The translations under genes and the position numbers were made by a program. From Schistocephalus solidus (taxonomy: Eukaryota; Platyhelminthes; Cestoda; Diphyllobothriidea; Diphyllobothriidae): DNA of 64,000 nucleotides. Positions 1 to 11,311 of the stretch are shown here, in pieces; positions within the stretch are counted from its first letter, which is position 1; every line of letters begins with the position of its first letter. The notes beneath the pieces were generated by a model that had not been told where the DNA came from, did no database searches, and saw only the letters and a program-made list of their open reading frames with translations. The stretch spans positions 1 to 64,000 of the forward strand of contig WEDG01006589.1 in NCBI GenBank assembly GCA_017591395.1, in the 5' to 3' direction.

Positions 1-1690
1 TACAGCAGGTAAACGCATTTCTCATCATAATAAAACCTACGTGCTTTGGAGCTATCCCGATTCCTGAAAGGGCGCCAACTGACGGAATAACTCGATCCTA
101 GTGGTCGTTTTGTGGGATGACCAACTCAAGGACTTTGATTTGTACTTGGTATAGCTTCGAGTATGCTTGATGTAGCCAGTCTCTTTGATGTCACGGACTG
201 TATCTCTTGTCCAGTTATGATGATCAGCAGTAGTTGAACTGGACTGTTCACCCCATTCTCGTCGCCACCGATGGAGGCCGAATACCGAAGTTTCAAGAAC
301 CACTTCCATGTGCCAAAGAACTGTGCTCACACAGGTTTTGAGTAGAGGCCATCTGTGACGCCTCCAAGTGGGTAGCGCTGCCGGATTGAGGGCAGCAAAT
401 GTGAGCTCGTGAGGTGGACAAAAAAAGGACGCGTCCAAACCACCTAGGTCGTCTTTTGGGACTGGTTTAAGATATACTTGCTAGTTTGTTGGATTGAGTG
501 GTAATTGACTCATTCGAAACGAAGTCAGGGTACTTAAACTGAATGATCGTCTTCAAGCAGTGGTATTCAACTTCCTCCGGTTTTCGCTCTTCTTTCACGC
601 GCAGAGCCCGGCATTCCCAAACACAGAGCAGGACATTCCGGACGGTTGCATGGTAAACGCGTTGGATCCGTAGGCGTTAAGGAGACCTGGAGAGCAGCAT
701 GGAATCGGAAAACAATGTAGTCCCTTCTCTGTTTCTTCTGTGGCAGCCATGTCCGGAGTTTTTTGAAACTGACTACTTCTTCAGGTTGACAGCCATTAAT
801 CGCGCTAGGTGCCTTCTCATGGTCAGGGATGCAGCTTGAAAACACTTTCATCTTCCTAGGGCTTGTCCTGTATGCCACTCACACGGATGAGAGATCTGAG
901 CCACCCTTTCTGTGCAACCCAGGTACATAGTGCGGAGACCAGGACGTGCGTGACACATGCGGAATGACTGCTAAACCCTGTCAGCAGCGGCATCCGACTT
1001 GCCTCCGGTCATCCCGACCTCTGCCTTGCCACCAGGGAGTGGGGGGTTGCTATTTTTTTCAGTAGTTATTTCAGTAGGCAAAATCTAACGTAGGCAGTTG
1101 AATAATCAGTAAATATCTTTAAAGTCACGTTAAGCAGCGCAAACACGCAAGGATGTCCCAGCATACCTAACTGAGGGCGTACCCTCGACCGGTATTTATT
1201 AAGCGACTGCTCGTCCTCACCCGTCCCTCCCCTTTGCTGAAAATTTTGTTTAAAAAACCGCCTTTAGCCTCTGGTTTTTTGAGGGTGAGTACACTGTTTT
1301 GAGTGATTTATTGTAAATACCCCTTACCCACAACCAGCCGCACCACCTCCCCCCCGTTCGAACACTCCTGCACCGCCGGCTGTGTGTACCGTCAGTGGTC
1401 TGCGCAGCTAAGAGCGCATTTTCGGCTTAAAAGGCTACGACCGTGTGGAACTGACGGTTAACATGACTCATAAGTTGTTGAGTAAACACGAAGCTGCGAC
1501 AGCGGCGAATACTTCAGCGTTAAGCACGCCCAAGGTAGCTTCCCCAGGAGGGTTTAGTGTGTGATTAATGGACTTCATAATCCTGCCCTACACGTGGGCA
1601 GTTGGTTAAAAGCCGACTACCCACTTCACCGCTTCTATATTGGATAGGATGGTGTCAAATTAAAAAGACTAAGGTTACCCCCTGCACAGG
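1..1690. other. unassigned DNA, no recognised gene
   Basis: No open reading frame here shows a domain that I recognise. The longest are minus-strand frames at 52-438 (128 codons) and 567-878 (103 codons). Neither has a signal peptide, a cysteine pattern or a repeat that would argue for a real gene, and both sit in DNA of otherwise ordinary composition. Confidence 0.5.
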
Positions 1691-1739
1691 ACATGAATAT
1701 GAGGACTGCTCGCTGGGCAGGTATCTGTGCGCTAAATTC

Positions 1740-1940
1740 CAGGGCAAATAAGCGCAGGATAATTGTTTGCGTTAGCACTAAGTGTAGGGTTAGGTTTAAG
1801 CTTAGGGTAAGACTGCCTTGTAGGGCAACCTTAAACAGGACACCAGATGAAGGTTGGGGTAAGTTTGAGTTGGGTTAAGGATGAAGGCTACTATCGAGTG
1901 AACTCTAGGGGTTACGTTTCGGGCAGGGATAGGTTTAAGA
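1740..1940 (+). repeat. degenerate telomere-like (TTAGGG-related) repeat tract
   Basis: The plus strand is a run of variants around GTTAGGGT, GTTTAAGCTTAGGGTAAG, GTTGGGGTAAG and GTTGGGTTAAGG. It looks like a long-decayed TTAGGG-type minisatellite. Flatworm telomeres use TTAGGG, so an interstitial telomere-like origin is possible. The same motif recurs at 2395-2510, 17385-17470, 31690-31900 and 50825-50890, so it is dispersed. Confidence 0.5.
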
Positions 1941-2394
1941 GAGAGCGAGAGAGAGGAATACGCTTTATTTTGCACGTTTCATACCAAATGTTAAGCAGAA
2001 ACAGTTGCCGATGTACGGCAAAAGATATGTTGGAAGCCTCGGTGCATAGGAGGGGAAAACTTCGAGACTTGGAGGGGATTGACATCGTCAAAAACTCGAT
2101 TCGCGAATTTTTTAACCATTGTGAAGCGTCGATCTATTACTGTATCCACTAAAATATATAAGAAACGCCAGCAGGAGAAGAGAGCGTTCTAAGGATGAGT
2201 TTAAAAATCAGCAAATACTTTTATAAAGCAATGCTGGAGAACAATAGAGGAAGATGGGAAGAATAAATGCATCTATAAATCGCTAGACAAGGGATTGAAG
2301 TGTTTGGTAGTAGCGTAAACGGTTAATATACTAAATAAGTTTACGAATTTTAGAAAACAGGGTATCGACATGAAGGAAGAAGGAACGATTGCAT

Positions 2395-2520
2395 ACATTT
2401 TGTTTTATGTTAGGGTTTGTGTTAGCTTTGGCACACGGGTTTATTTACCCTTCTTGAAATGTACCACAAGCCAACCAATTTATGTGGTTTAGGTTTACGT
2501 TAGGCATAGGACACAGGTAT
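2395..2520 (+). repeat. copy of the dispersed telomere-like repeat with shared flank
   Basis: The stretch around 2400-2470 (TTAGGGTTTGTGTTAGC, then a CACGGG and CTTGAAATGTACC segment) matches the reverse complement of 31650-31735 outside the TTAGGG-like core. This indicates a real interspersed element and not simply short-motif drift. Confidence 0.45.
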
Positions 2521-3140
2521 CTCTACCCTTTCTGGATTTAGGCGCAAAGCCACCATTATTTCTTCGGCAGTGTGCGCACCTATGCCTTTGTCCTATTTGG
2601 AATGCCACCGAGGCCCTCAAATCTTCTGTCAGACATCCATTAGGATTCATGCCGCAATTAATTTAACTTAGCTGTCCCAATAGTAGGGCTCATCAATTCA
2701 TTTTGCAATGTCCGTGCGGAAGGATTTCTTGACTGCTTATCCACCGTCGGTGTTTGAGGGTGGGCTCCAAACCGGAGCCTCAGTGCAATGCGCGGCAAGC
2801 TTGCGTGAACAAGGATTCTAAATCGCAAATGACCCGGCTCGTATATATGGCTACGTGTACAGTTTCTGGGTCAACTTGGCCTGCTGATGAGGTGGAATTT
2901 TCTAGTAACAAGAAATTGCATGGAACAGAAACAAACATTTACAGTCCTGGAAACCTGGGGTTGGGTGTTTCTGACTGACGATGACTAATAAGTCAGAAGT
3001 ATGCAGCCCACGTTCGCTTGTCTTTATCGGTACTCATTTCTGCATAAAAAGTAGTTGCTTTGCGACTGCCTCAGAAGATTATTGACAGAGCGTCAAGGCG
3101 CAACGGGAAGAGTATGTCCCTTGGTCTTGGCCTGACTGAC
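2520..3140. other. unassigned DNA
   Basis: No recognisable coding, RNA or repeat feature apart from short open frames without domain signals. Confidence 0.4.
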
Positions 3141-3144
3141 AACT

Positions 3145-3260
3145 ATCAGGGAGATTGGAATGACTCTTTCTGGCTTATCAGTAATCCTCAGCCAACCATA
3201 CCGAACCCCGGGCTTGCAAACCATAGGCCTCAAACGCGCCTCTTATTTCTTAGAATCTCA
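3145..3260 (-). mobile_element. decayed copy of the hammerhead-bearing tRNA SINE, 3' part
   Basis: In minus orientation it preserves the order of the SINE 3' half: the GGTTCGG-like B box relic near 3205, then remnants of the CTGATGA / AGCC / GAAA block near 3160-3180. Many substitutions have destroyed the ribozyme core. Confidence 0.4.
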
Positions 3261-3429
3261 ACGCTCTTACCGGAAGGCCACGAATCTGGTGTCCTGTCGG
3301 TTGCTATCGGGTTGGCGGACGCTAACCGATCGGTTACGGGACTTACCGGCCCCGTTCTGCCTTAAAGGTCTCTCGTGCCCCACCAGTAGCCGTATAGCGT
3401 TTAGTAATATAGACAGAATAACATTACAA

Positions 3430-3600
3430 ACAAAGAGAAGGGATACTGGAATGGCCATTTTGGCTTATTAGCCAGCGTCAGCCAGCCATACACACCCACA
3501 GATGGTGCAACACTGGAGTTTCGAACCCCTTAATTCTTTTATTCGATGTTCAACGCTCTAAACATTCAGTCATGTGCTCGTTGTCTTGTCTGCTTAGATC
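3430..3600 (-). mobile_element. decayed tRNA-derived SINE copy
   Basis: The segment TGGAATGGCCATTTTGGCTT at about 3448 is the complement of the SINE ribozyme region. Towards 3515-3590 lie relics of the B box (complement of GGTTCGAA) and of the tRNA-like 5' region, ending at a complement of ACAACGAGC. It is the same family as 45390-45690 but clearly older. No intact ribozyme core remains. Confidence 0.55.
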
Positions 3601-4430
3601 AGAAATATTAACGTAGGCAGGCAGGAGCTCACCGATGGGTTCCGGGACTCATATAATCCCGTTCCGTCTTAGGACTCAATCTCGAGCCCCACAGGCATTC
3701 GCAGTGTGGCAAGTAACATTAGTTTTGTTGATGACAGCTACTCAGCCATAAATGCCCATTCTACTTTGCCTCGTCTTTATCAACAATTTTCATTTGTCTT
3801 TAGGGGGAATTTTCGGAGACTATACCCTCGTTATGAAGATAATCTATGATTTATCATATGATTCGTATTTTACTTAATTGATGAGAAGTGTCTGCTGGTG
3901 GACCACTTCTTTGAACAAATGCCTACGAACGCCGTTAACGGATGCGATAATTCAGATCTCCTTGTGACTGACGTTCATAGATGGAATTGCTAAACAAAAA
4001 CCTAATTCTTGACACATTATCTAACAATCGGAAATACGGATTAGGGTGGAACGTATTGCTCAAGGGGGAATGTGGCATGCAGCATAATCTCAAGATATTT
4101 TGTACGAGCCAGAAAGCTGGCTTTTACAAAGGCCTCGTGATGGATATCTCCAAAAAAATGCACTTTAACTTGCCTACTTAAATCATATTAATATATCACT
4201 GGTTTTCGGTTACATCCTAGAATGTGTACGCAAAATCCGCGTTTCGTCATGCTGTCATAACAAACTAAACCGTCTTACATAGCAATATGTTTGTTCTGTG
4301 GGGAGCTTACGAATTGGTTGTGTGCTTGTGAGGCATTGAAGATTTCACGTTTCAGTAATAATCAAATTTCGTCGATTCAGAAGGAACGCAGTGGAATAAT
4401 CAATTGTCAACCGAAATGCTAAAATGTGTT
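3600..4430. other. unassigned AT-rich DNA, possible SINE 5' flank at 3640-3710
   Basis: The part at 3640-3710 (CTCGAGCCCCACAGGCATTC region) resembles the DNA next to the SINE at 57480-57550, so the older SINE may extend into it. The rest has no recognised feature. Confidence 0.35.
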
Positions 4431-5140
4431 CCCGATTCAAAAAAACTTACTTAAGTAGGTTTGTTAGCATGATAATAATGCAGCCTAATCTCCAAGTATT
4501 TCAGTCATGGTAGTATGCGGGCTTTTGGAACTAACCTCTTCCTGACTACATGCAAAAAGTTTACTTAGGATAAAATGGCTACTTATGTAGTGTGCATTGT
4601 CTCATTGGTATTCGATGCCCTTATAAATTCAAAAATGTTTTATAAAAAAACATGTGCAGTTATATTCTTTCTTATCCTCAGTTGATACAAAATTGAGGCC
4701 TGCATCATATTTTAATCTTATAGGAAAGGGTTTGTCTTGGTTTCAAAAAGGTATTTAATTATGTGAATTTGAAGACAGTGACATTTTCATTCATAATATT
4801 TCGTAGCTGTCAAAGCATACAAGATAACCGACATAAATTGCAGAATTTTATGAGCACTCTGGGTGGTCTCGGATTAATTAAGACTGTGTGCATACAAAAT
4901 GCAGTTTAGAAACCTTCAAAAAAAGTGTAACAGTCGTTAGAATTCTATATAAATCTACAACTTAGAAATTTTCTAAAATGGTAATATACTCCTTCCCCAG
5001 TTATAAACGGCAAAGAAGGCAAAATTACTACCAATCGGGTGCAAGAAATAATTTTCTGTTCATGTTTTCTGTTAATAAATTTGAAGTTATAAGGGTATTA
5101 AAACCAATGAGAAAGAGCCTACTACTTAATTAACTGTTTT
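4430..5140 (+). repeat. AT-rich dispersed repeat, family E
   Basis: It shares collinear landmarks with 44560-45340 and with the 3' part at 19650-19765. The landmarks are an ACTTACTTAAGTAGG start, a TGCAGCCTAA block, then TTATAAGGGTATTAAAACCAATGAGAAAG and a TACTTAATTAAC-like end. All three copies are in the same orientation. No coding potential is visible; it could be an old non-autonomous element or an untranslated part of a larger one. Confidence 0.45.
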
Positions 5141-5690
5141 TTTAGAAAACTTGCTTTTTAACGATGTCAGAAATATAACTATTTCAAAAGCTAACATCCT
5201 AATGTGACAGAAATACCTAGAATTTGCCCGCAAGAGCATAAATACTACGGCCATATTGAAGTAAGTTGTTCACATTTCCAAATTTCGGTCGATATTTCAG
5301 GAGCTAGGAAATCCACTGAACAGTCTAGTGTTAAAATGAAGTATACTGTAATGGGATTCTATTCAGGATCTGTTTTGAGTGCGGAAAGGCAATTTGCATT
5401 TCTGTTTGACTAGGAGTTTTGGATCGACCGACCAAAAAGGTCATGGCTATCGTGGATTCGAAACCATCCAAGGCATACATTATTCACAATTGGCTCAGAG
5501 AAGGTTTTCTTCAAATCTGCCAAAAATGCCTTTAAATCTGCCCTCAGTCCATCTTCTCGGTAGGAACCCGAGATTGCATAAACAGGAGACCTCACCTATC
5601 AGTTAGTTATCTTGTTCAGAATAAGCAAGACAGTTGCATGGACTAGAAGAGAGCGCTAGAGAGAGAGAGAGAATGGCCAAGCAGTAAGAT
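5140..5690. other. unassigned DNA with a short (GA)n run at 5657-5672
   Basis: Only short open frames without recognisable domains. The GA run immediately precedes a LINE-tail repeat. Confidence 0.35.
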
Positions 5691-5694
5691 ACCA

Positions 5695-6075
5695 CGCACG
5701 CGACAGTTCAACCGTCGATAACGACGAAGTCCAACGTATGCTCCACAGAAGGGCAGTGCAGGGACGGTGAATTGCGCGTGGATGACTTTTAAGTAAAAGT
5801 AGACTTGCGCTTTGTCTACTGCACACTCTCCTCCTCCTTGACCTGAGCCCGGTGTCATGACAGAGTCAGAAGACCAGAGGCAAGAGAGGGCGCAAGTGGC
5901 TGGCACGGAGAGGTCACTGTTGCCCTAGACAATCCTACGCGTGCCATCACACCAACATGTTTGGCAGTTGTCATGGGAGCGCTACAAGAATAGCACCTGC
6001 CGTGCCCTGATGTGGCCCCCATGTTGATCAAAGGCATCTACCACGTGGCCCGTTTAGGGGCAAACCACACACCCA
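5695..6075 (-). mobile_element. short LINE-tail repeat (non-autonomous subfamily)
   Basis: In minus orientation the copy ends with the conserved LINE 3' segment (complement of CAGTTCAACCGTCG at 5703). Upstream it carries a distinct body with the complements of CCGTGCCCTGATGTGGCCC and GTGGCCCGTTTAGGGGCA. The same body is found at 32640-32770, 36660-36795 and 58250-58380, so this is a subfamily and not a simple truncation of the LINE. It is followed at once by another LINE 3' end (6078), giving a head-to-tail arrangement. Confidence 0.7.
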
Positions 6076-6077
6076 CC

Positions 6078-6835
6078 CGGCAGTTCGACCGTCGATTTCG
6101 ACGAGGTCCACCGTATGCTCCACACCAGGTGGTGCAGGGACGGTGACTTACACGTGAATTAGTTTTAAGTGATAGTAGCCTTGCGCTGCAGCTACCGCAC
6201 TCTCTCCTCCTCTCCCACCTGAGCCTGGTGTCAAGACAGAGTCAAGAAGACCGGAGGCGGGAGAGGACGCAGGTGGCTGGCACGACCGGAGCCGCCCCTG
6301 GGCTTGCCACCACACCTGGCTCGGATGCCACGGAGTGGGAGTACCATAAAGGGCACATTAAGAAGGAGCCATTGCAACCTGACTCTCAGTCCGCCAGTCA
6401 GCCACTCCACGCAAAACACACATTGGGCTGACCACGCGGTCCGAGTTATCCCGTCAGTTGGCAACCTTCCAAGCCACGGCTTTAAGCGCACCGTGATAGT
6501 TTCAAGCGCGTCAGATTGTTTATAGTGAGGAAAATCGCTGAGCTCTCGCCCTCACTATCTCCCCCAGCCTCAAAATCAGACTACTGTCCGAGCCGGTCAG
6601 TTGCCTGATGTGGGAATGAGCGAATTGGCTGACGGATCGGCGTACCCGTCTTCGCGCGCCACAGCACGACCTGGCCCCCATAACGCACACACCAGGATTC
6701 ACTAACTCAGGGGATATGGAGCAGCCATCGCCATCTGACTCTCAGTCCACTGGTCAGCCACTCGACACACAGCACATACACTAAGCCGACGGCGTGGTCT
6801 GGTGTAAGCGTCAGATTGTCAGACTTTCCAGCCAC
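6078..6835 (-). mobile_element. LINE 3' UTR, copy C
   Basis: In minus orientation this matches the 3' UTR of LINE copy A (11380-12130) block by block: the region with GCGGTAGCTGCAGCGCAAGG, the Cys-free spacer, and the terminal hairpin segment at 6080-6110 with CGTCGAAATCGACG. It is contiguous with the zinc-finger tail at 6835-7360, so together they are a 5'-truncated LINE copy. Confidence 0.8.
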
Positions 6836-7360
6836 GTTTTCTAGGAAACCGTGATATACTCAGGTGCATAGTGATTGTGAGGGTGTTGTCGACGTATTGG
6901 TGTAGGTAGTGTACGGTGATGTAGCTTAGCCTCCAGTGGTTTACCTCAGGTTTTTTGAATGCGCATGTGTCCAAATAGGCCCATGCCCTGTGTGAATGTG
7001 CGGGACATTTGAGGGCAGTGGAGGCGGGCACGTCGATTGTATGTCGGAGCCCCAGGCGCTGATTCGACAGCCTCCATGCGATGTATTCGCAGGTGACCAA
7101 TCAAGCCGATACGTGCGTTGAATTTGCGGTTGAAGTCGTAGGCTGGAAAAATCAGAAGAGGCTGGGGGTTGGGTGTTGTCATTCATGGTATCGGGGGTGG
7201 TGGTGACGGTAAGAATGGCTGGAGCGGAGGGCGTGTATGGGGTATCGGTGTTGTCGGCATTAAGTGAATTCCAGTGGCCTCCTCTAACTAGTACCCAACT
7301 CTCACATGTGGCTCCTCGAAGTTGAGTTCTTCCCAGTGGCCACACCCCGGGCAACCGTCA
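6835..7360 (-). pseudogene. LINE zinc-finger tail, copy C (5'-truncated)
   Basis: Minus-strand frames (6946-7182 and 6941-7354) encode pieces of the same zinc-finger tail as copy A: a finger-like segment ending GLIGHLRIHR, a linker with APTYNRRARLHCP, and a second finger with GMGLFGHMRI. The first finger has lost its leading cysteines (FPAYDF in place of a CxxC) and the second has one cysteine replaced (CPQM). The two fingers are split between frames upstream of 7180, so a frameshift is present. There is no reverse transcriptase upstream, which means the copy is 5'-truncated, the usual outcome of incomplete target-primed reverse transcription. Confidence 0.7.
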
Positions 7361-7644
7361 CGACCGACGGGCTAAACTAGGTGAGGGTCTCCGGTGTTGT
7401 GTGTGCCTCCACACTCGGTAGGTCTGACTCCCGAACTTCCCACCTCCACCCTCTCAAAAAGTCCTACGGTGGGGGCGACAGCAACCCCGTAGGCGGCCCA
7501 GACTAACTTGGGTCGTTCTCCCACTAAAACAAAACCGTGACCCATAGTGGAATTCGGCAGCCGTCTGGGATGTCCGAGTAGCCCTATTTAGGGACAGCAC
7601 TACTTGCCTCCTCCCCATCCCCCTCGCCACACCCTCCAGGCTGC

Positions 7645-8970
7645 TAGGGTGAGTCCACTCACACTAGCAGCCTGGAATGTTTGTTCCATTTAGACAATCC
7701 TAGGAGCAACCGGCCGGAACGAAGGACGGCGCTAGTTGCTCGGGAAATGGCGCGCTACAAGGTGGACATTGCCACTCTCAGCGAGACCCGATTCTCTGAG
7801 CAGGGTCAGCTGGAGGAGGTGGGGGCCGGCTACACCTTCTTCTGGAGCGGCCGGCCAAAGGCAGAGCGACGCGACGCTGGTGTTTCTTTTGCCATCCGTA
7901 ACGACATCGTGGGACGTCTGCCCTGTCTGCCGCAGGGTATCAATGATCGCCTGATGAGCCTCCGCCTGCCTCTTCGGGGAGACCAGTTCGCCACCATCAT
8001 CAGCGCCTACGCTCCCCCAATGACGAGCTCTGATGCGGCGAAGGACAAATTCTACGAGGACCTGCACGCCTTGCTGGCGACTGTGCCGAAAGAGGACAAG
8101 TTAATTGTCCTTGGTAAATTCAATGCCCGCGTCGGGACGGACCACGCTGCCTGGCAGGGATTGCTGGGTCCCCACGGTTTCGGTAGCTGTAACGATAACG
8201 GCCTCCTTCTTCGGCCCACGTGTGCGGAACACCGTCTCCTGCTGACCAACACCTTCTTCCGCCTTCCGACGCGGGAGAAGGCCACGTGGATGCACCCTCG
8301 GTCGCGGCGCTGGCATCTGCTGGACTATGTTCTCGTCCGGAGGCGAGATCGACAGGACGTGCTGGTAACCAAGGCGATCCGCGATGCTGATGGTTGGACA
8401 GATCACCGCCTCGTCATCTCCCAGATGAGGCTCCGACTGCAACCCCGACGAAGGCCCCAAGGTAAGAGGCCATCATGTAAGTTAAATACTCTTTTATTAA
8501 ATTTGCCTGCTCACTGTTTTGATTTCAGCAACCAAATAACCGAGAAACTGGAGGACCTGCATGCTCCAGATGATAACGCTACCGTGGAGACACGATGGTG
8601 TCAACTGCGAAATGTCATCCAATCCAACGCCCTCGATGTACTTCGACGCGCACACCGCCAACACCAGGACTGGTTTGACGACAATGACGCCGACATCAGC
8701 AACTTACTCGCGGAGAAGAATGGACTACACAAAGCCTACATGGACCTTCGGACTGACGCCACCAAAGCAGCCTTTTTTAGATGCCGGCGCCTTGTACAAC
8801 AACGGCTGCGGGAGATGCAGGATGCCTGGATGATCCGAAAGGCTGAGGAAATCCAGGGGTATGCGGACCGCAATAAAATGAAAAACTTTTTCAAAGCCAT
8901 CAAGGCCATCTACGTCCCGTGTATCAAGGGTCCGCACCGCTGCTCAGCTCTGACGGCACAACACTGCTGA
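7645..8970 (+). pseudogene. LINE AP-endonuclease domain and linker, copy A
   Basis: This encodes the endonuclease that nicks target DNA for target-primed reverse transcription. The open frame 7681-8970 (429 codons) shows LSETR at residues 33-37, a GxFNARVG motif at 145-152, DYV at 215-217 and TDHRLV at 240-245, in the order expected for exonuclease/endonuclease/phosphatase-fold LINE nucleases. In the family the second motif begins GDFN; here the aspartate is lysine (GKFN), so a catalytic/metal-associated residue is lost. The likely coding start lies upstream in another frame: TLAAWNVCS is encoded at 7659-7685, just before a frameshift, so the ATG at 7681 is an artefact. The frame ends early at 8970 after a second frameshift near 8930. 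Copy B keeps the aspartate at the matching position. Confidence 0.8.
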
Positions 8971-9014
8971 CAGAGAAATCGTAAATTCTGAAGCGCTGGG
9001 CCGAGCACTTCAGA

Positions 9015-10510
9015 ATGTCCTTAATTGCTCATCAGCCATCTCCGATGCTGCCATTGACCGGCTCCCTCAAGTGGATACGAACAATGACCTGGATCTGCCG
9101 CCTTCCTACAGAAACCATCCGGGCCGTGCAGCAGATTTCCAGCGGTAAGGCACCGGGATCCGACGCAATCCCACCGAAAGTCTACAAGCACGGTGGGCCC
9201 CGACAGATGGCAGAACTCACAACACTCTTCCAGGAGATGTGGCGCCAAGGACAAGTTCCTCAGGATTTCAAAGACGCGACCATCGTCCATCTCAAACGGA
9301 AGGGAAACCGGCAATTCTGTGATAATCACAGAGGCATCTCGTTGCTCAACATCGCCGGGAAGATCTTCGCCCGTATCCTTCTCAATCGTCTTAACGGTCA
9401 CCTAGAGCAGGGCCTGCTCCCGGAAAGCCAATTTTGGATTCCGCCGACACTGCGGAACAACCGATATGATCTTTGCCGCCCGCCAGCTACAAGAGAAGTG
9501 CCAGGAGATGCGAACTCACATTTACACTACCTTCGTGGATCTAACGAAAGCCTTTGACACGGTGAATCAAGATGGACTGTGAAAAGTCATGCAGAAAGTT
9601 GGTTGTCCTGAGCGGTTCAAGCACAGGGGGCGTCAGCTTCGTGAGGGGATGACGGAGCGCGTCACTGACAACGGGACGGTATCCGAAGCATTCGCAGTGA
9701 CCAATGGAGTGAAGCAGGGCTGCGTATTGGCTCCCACCCTGTTAAGTCTCATGTTCACGGTTATGCTGATGGACGCCTACCGTGATGAGCAGCCTGGTAT
9801 CCGCATCGCCTACAGAACTGACGGGAACTTTCAACAGTCGGCGTATGCAGGCTCCAACGCGCGTGTCAAAGACTACAGTCCCTGGCTTGCTCTTCCCGGA
9901 CGACTGCGCCCTTAACACCGTGACTGAGGAGGACATGCAAAGGAGCATGGACCTCTTCGCTGCAGGCTGCGCCGATTTTAGATTACCAATCAGTACAGCC
10001 AAAACGGTTGTCATGCACCAGCCGCCACCCAGCGCGGAACACAATGCTCCCCAAATCAATTTCAACGGTGCTCAACTCAAAAACGTGGAAACCTTCGCTT
10101 ATCTAGGAAGCACGCTGTCACGCAAAACGAGAATCGATGACGTGGTTGGTCAACGGATCTTCAAAGCTAGTCAGGCCTTTGGCCGGCTGCCGGCCTCCAT
10201 GTGGAATCGCCACAGTATTCACCTGAACACCAAACTGAAGATGTACAAGGCCGTCGTCTTGACGACACTCCTTTACGGAGCAGAAACCTGGACCGTCTAC
10301 TCAAACCAAGCCAGGAAGCTGAATCACTTTCATCTCAGCTGCCTCTGCAGAATACTGAAGCTGAGATGGCAAGACAGGATCCCGGACACGGAAGTCCTAG
10401 AGCGGACCGGAGTCGTCAGAATCCACGCCATGCTGAGGCATATGAAACTGCGATGGAGCGGCCACCTGGTAAGAATGGACAACGAGCGACTACCCAAACG
10501 TTTTTTTCTA
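9015..10510 (+). pseudogene. LINE reverse transcriptase, copy A
   Basis: RT motifs appear in order across several frames. These are SSGKAPGSDAIPP (about 9140-9180), NHRGISLLNIAGKIF (9325-9370), TFVDLTKAFDTVN (9530-9567), NGVKQGCVLAPTL (9705-9740), [10 protein letters not shown] (9890-9920), then thumb-like sequence with FAYLGSTLS (10095-10120) and [11 protein letters not shown] (10268-10300). These are characteristic of non-LTR retrotransposon RTs. The catalytic box, usually FADD, reads FPDD, and the frame is broken near 9430-9480, 9580 (stop after DGL) and 9850-9890. The protein would normally copy element RNA at the nicked target. As it stands the copy is inactive. Confidence 0.85.
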
Positions 10511-11311
10511 CGGAGATGTCGCTACGTGTTCTCGCCATCAGGGAGGTCAAAAAGCGACGCTACAAGGACACGTCGAAGAAATCGCTGAAGCAACTGCAAA
10601 TCAACTCGGAGACCTGGGAGGACCTCGCCCAGGATAGACCGGCATGGAATAGATCCATGAAGACCGGTTCAGCAATCTATGAGGCCAACCGTATCGCCGG
10701 CGCCAAGGCCAAAAGAGCGGCAAGAAAGTCACCAGCGCCCCGGACCAACATCGTCGATGCCCAGGTCCTGCCAACATGCCCGCGCTGTCAACGCATCTTC
10801 CACGCGAGAATCGGCCTAGTTGGACATCTTCGGACGCAATGCACCAACAATCCGATAATTCCAATTTCTACGTCAAATTCTGCCAACCCTTCCTTCTGAC
10901 TCTCCCACCCTCACTCATGGCATCAATTCAATTACTCCCAACATCATAGAGACCAAATCCCAATACTCATCGCCTGTTACCCCCACAACCGCAACCACCA
11001 CCACCTTTGCTTTCACTACCACCACCACCACCATCAGCGATGGGGACTCTCTTCTAAACTGTCCTCAATGCAACCGCACATTCACCTCACGCATAGGCCT
11101 GGTCAGTCACATGCGAATCCATCGCACGGAGGCTAATGAACCAGTGCCTGAGGCTCCGACACACAGTCGCCGCGCCCGCCTCCACTGCCCTTACTGCTCC
11201 CCTCACATTTACACACACCGCATGGGCCTATTAGGACACATGCGCTTCCTACGACAGCCCTGCTGTAAACCACCGAGGCTTAACCACATCAGCGCACACC
11301 ATCTACACTAA
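10510..11311 (+). pseudogene. LINE C-terminal zinc-finger tail, copy A
   Basis: Downstream of the RT is a basic helical stretch ([20 protein letters not shown]) and then three finger-like modules. Module 1 (about 10774-10840) is CPRCQRIF...GHLRTQC, a C2HC variant. Module 2 (about 11064-11130) is CPQCNRTFTSRIGLVSHMRIH, a regular C2H2 finger. Module 3 (about 11188-11250) is CPYCSPHIYTHRMGLLGHMRF, with its last histidine lost. Ser/Thr/Pro-rich linkers separate them. Module 1 lies in the frame ending at 10899 and modules 2-3 in another, so at least one frameshift divides the tail. The fingers probably bind nucleic acid during target or RNA recognition (inference). Confidence 0.75.

Noticed and set aside
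567..878. 103-codon minus-strand frame as a gene
   Set aside because: It shows no domain, signal peptide or promoter evidence, and the length is within what chance gives.
2881..2900. CTGATGAGG followed by GGAATTTTC as a hammerhead
   Set aside because: There is no GAAA at the proper place and stems I and III cannot form.
7681..7683. ATG at 7681 as the LINE protein start
   Set aside because: Coding similarity (TLAAWNVCS) continues upstream in another frame; the ATG arises from a frameshift.
7732..8460. Long frames on the minus strand opposite the LINE endonuclease (111 and 119 codons)
   Set aside because: They are antisense shadows in GC-rich coding sequence without any domain signal.
8465..8532. 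GTAAGAGG ... TTTTGATTTCAG looks like a short intron in LINE copy A
   Set aside because: The reading frame continues through it with family-like residues, and copy B carries a related segment, so it is coding sequence that happens to look like splice sites.
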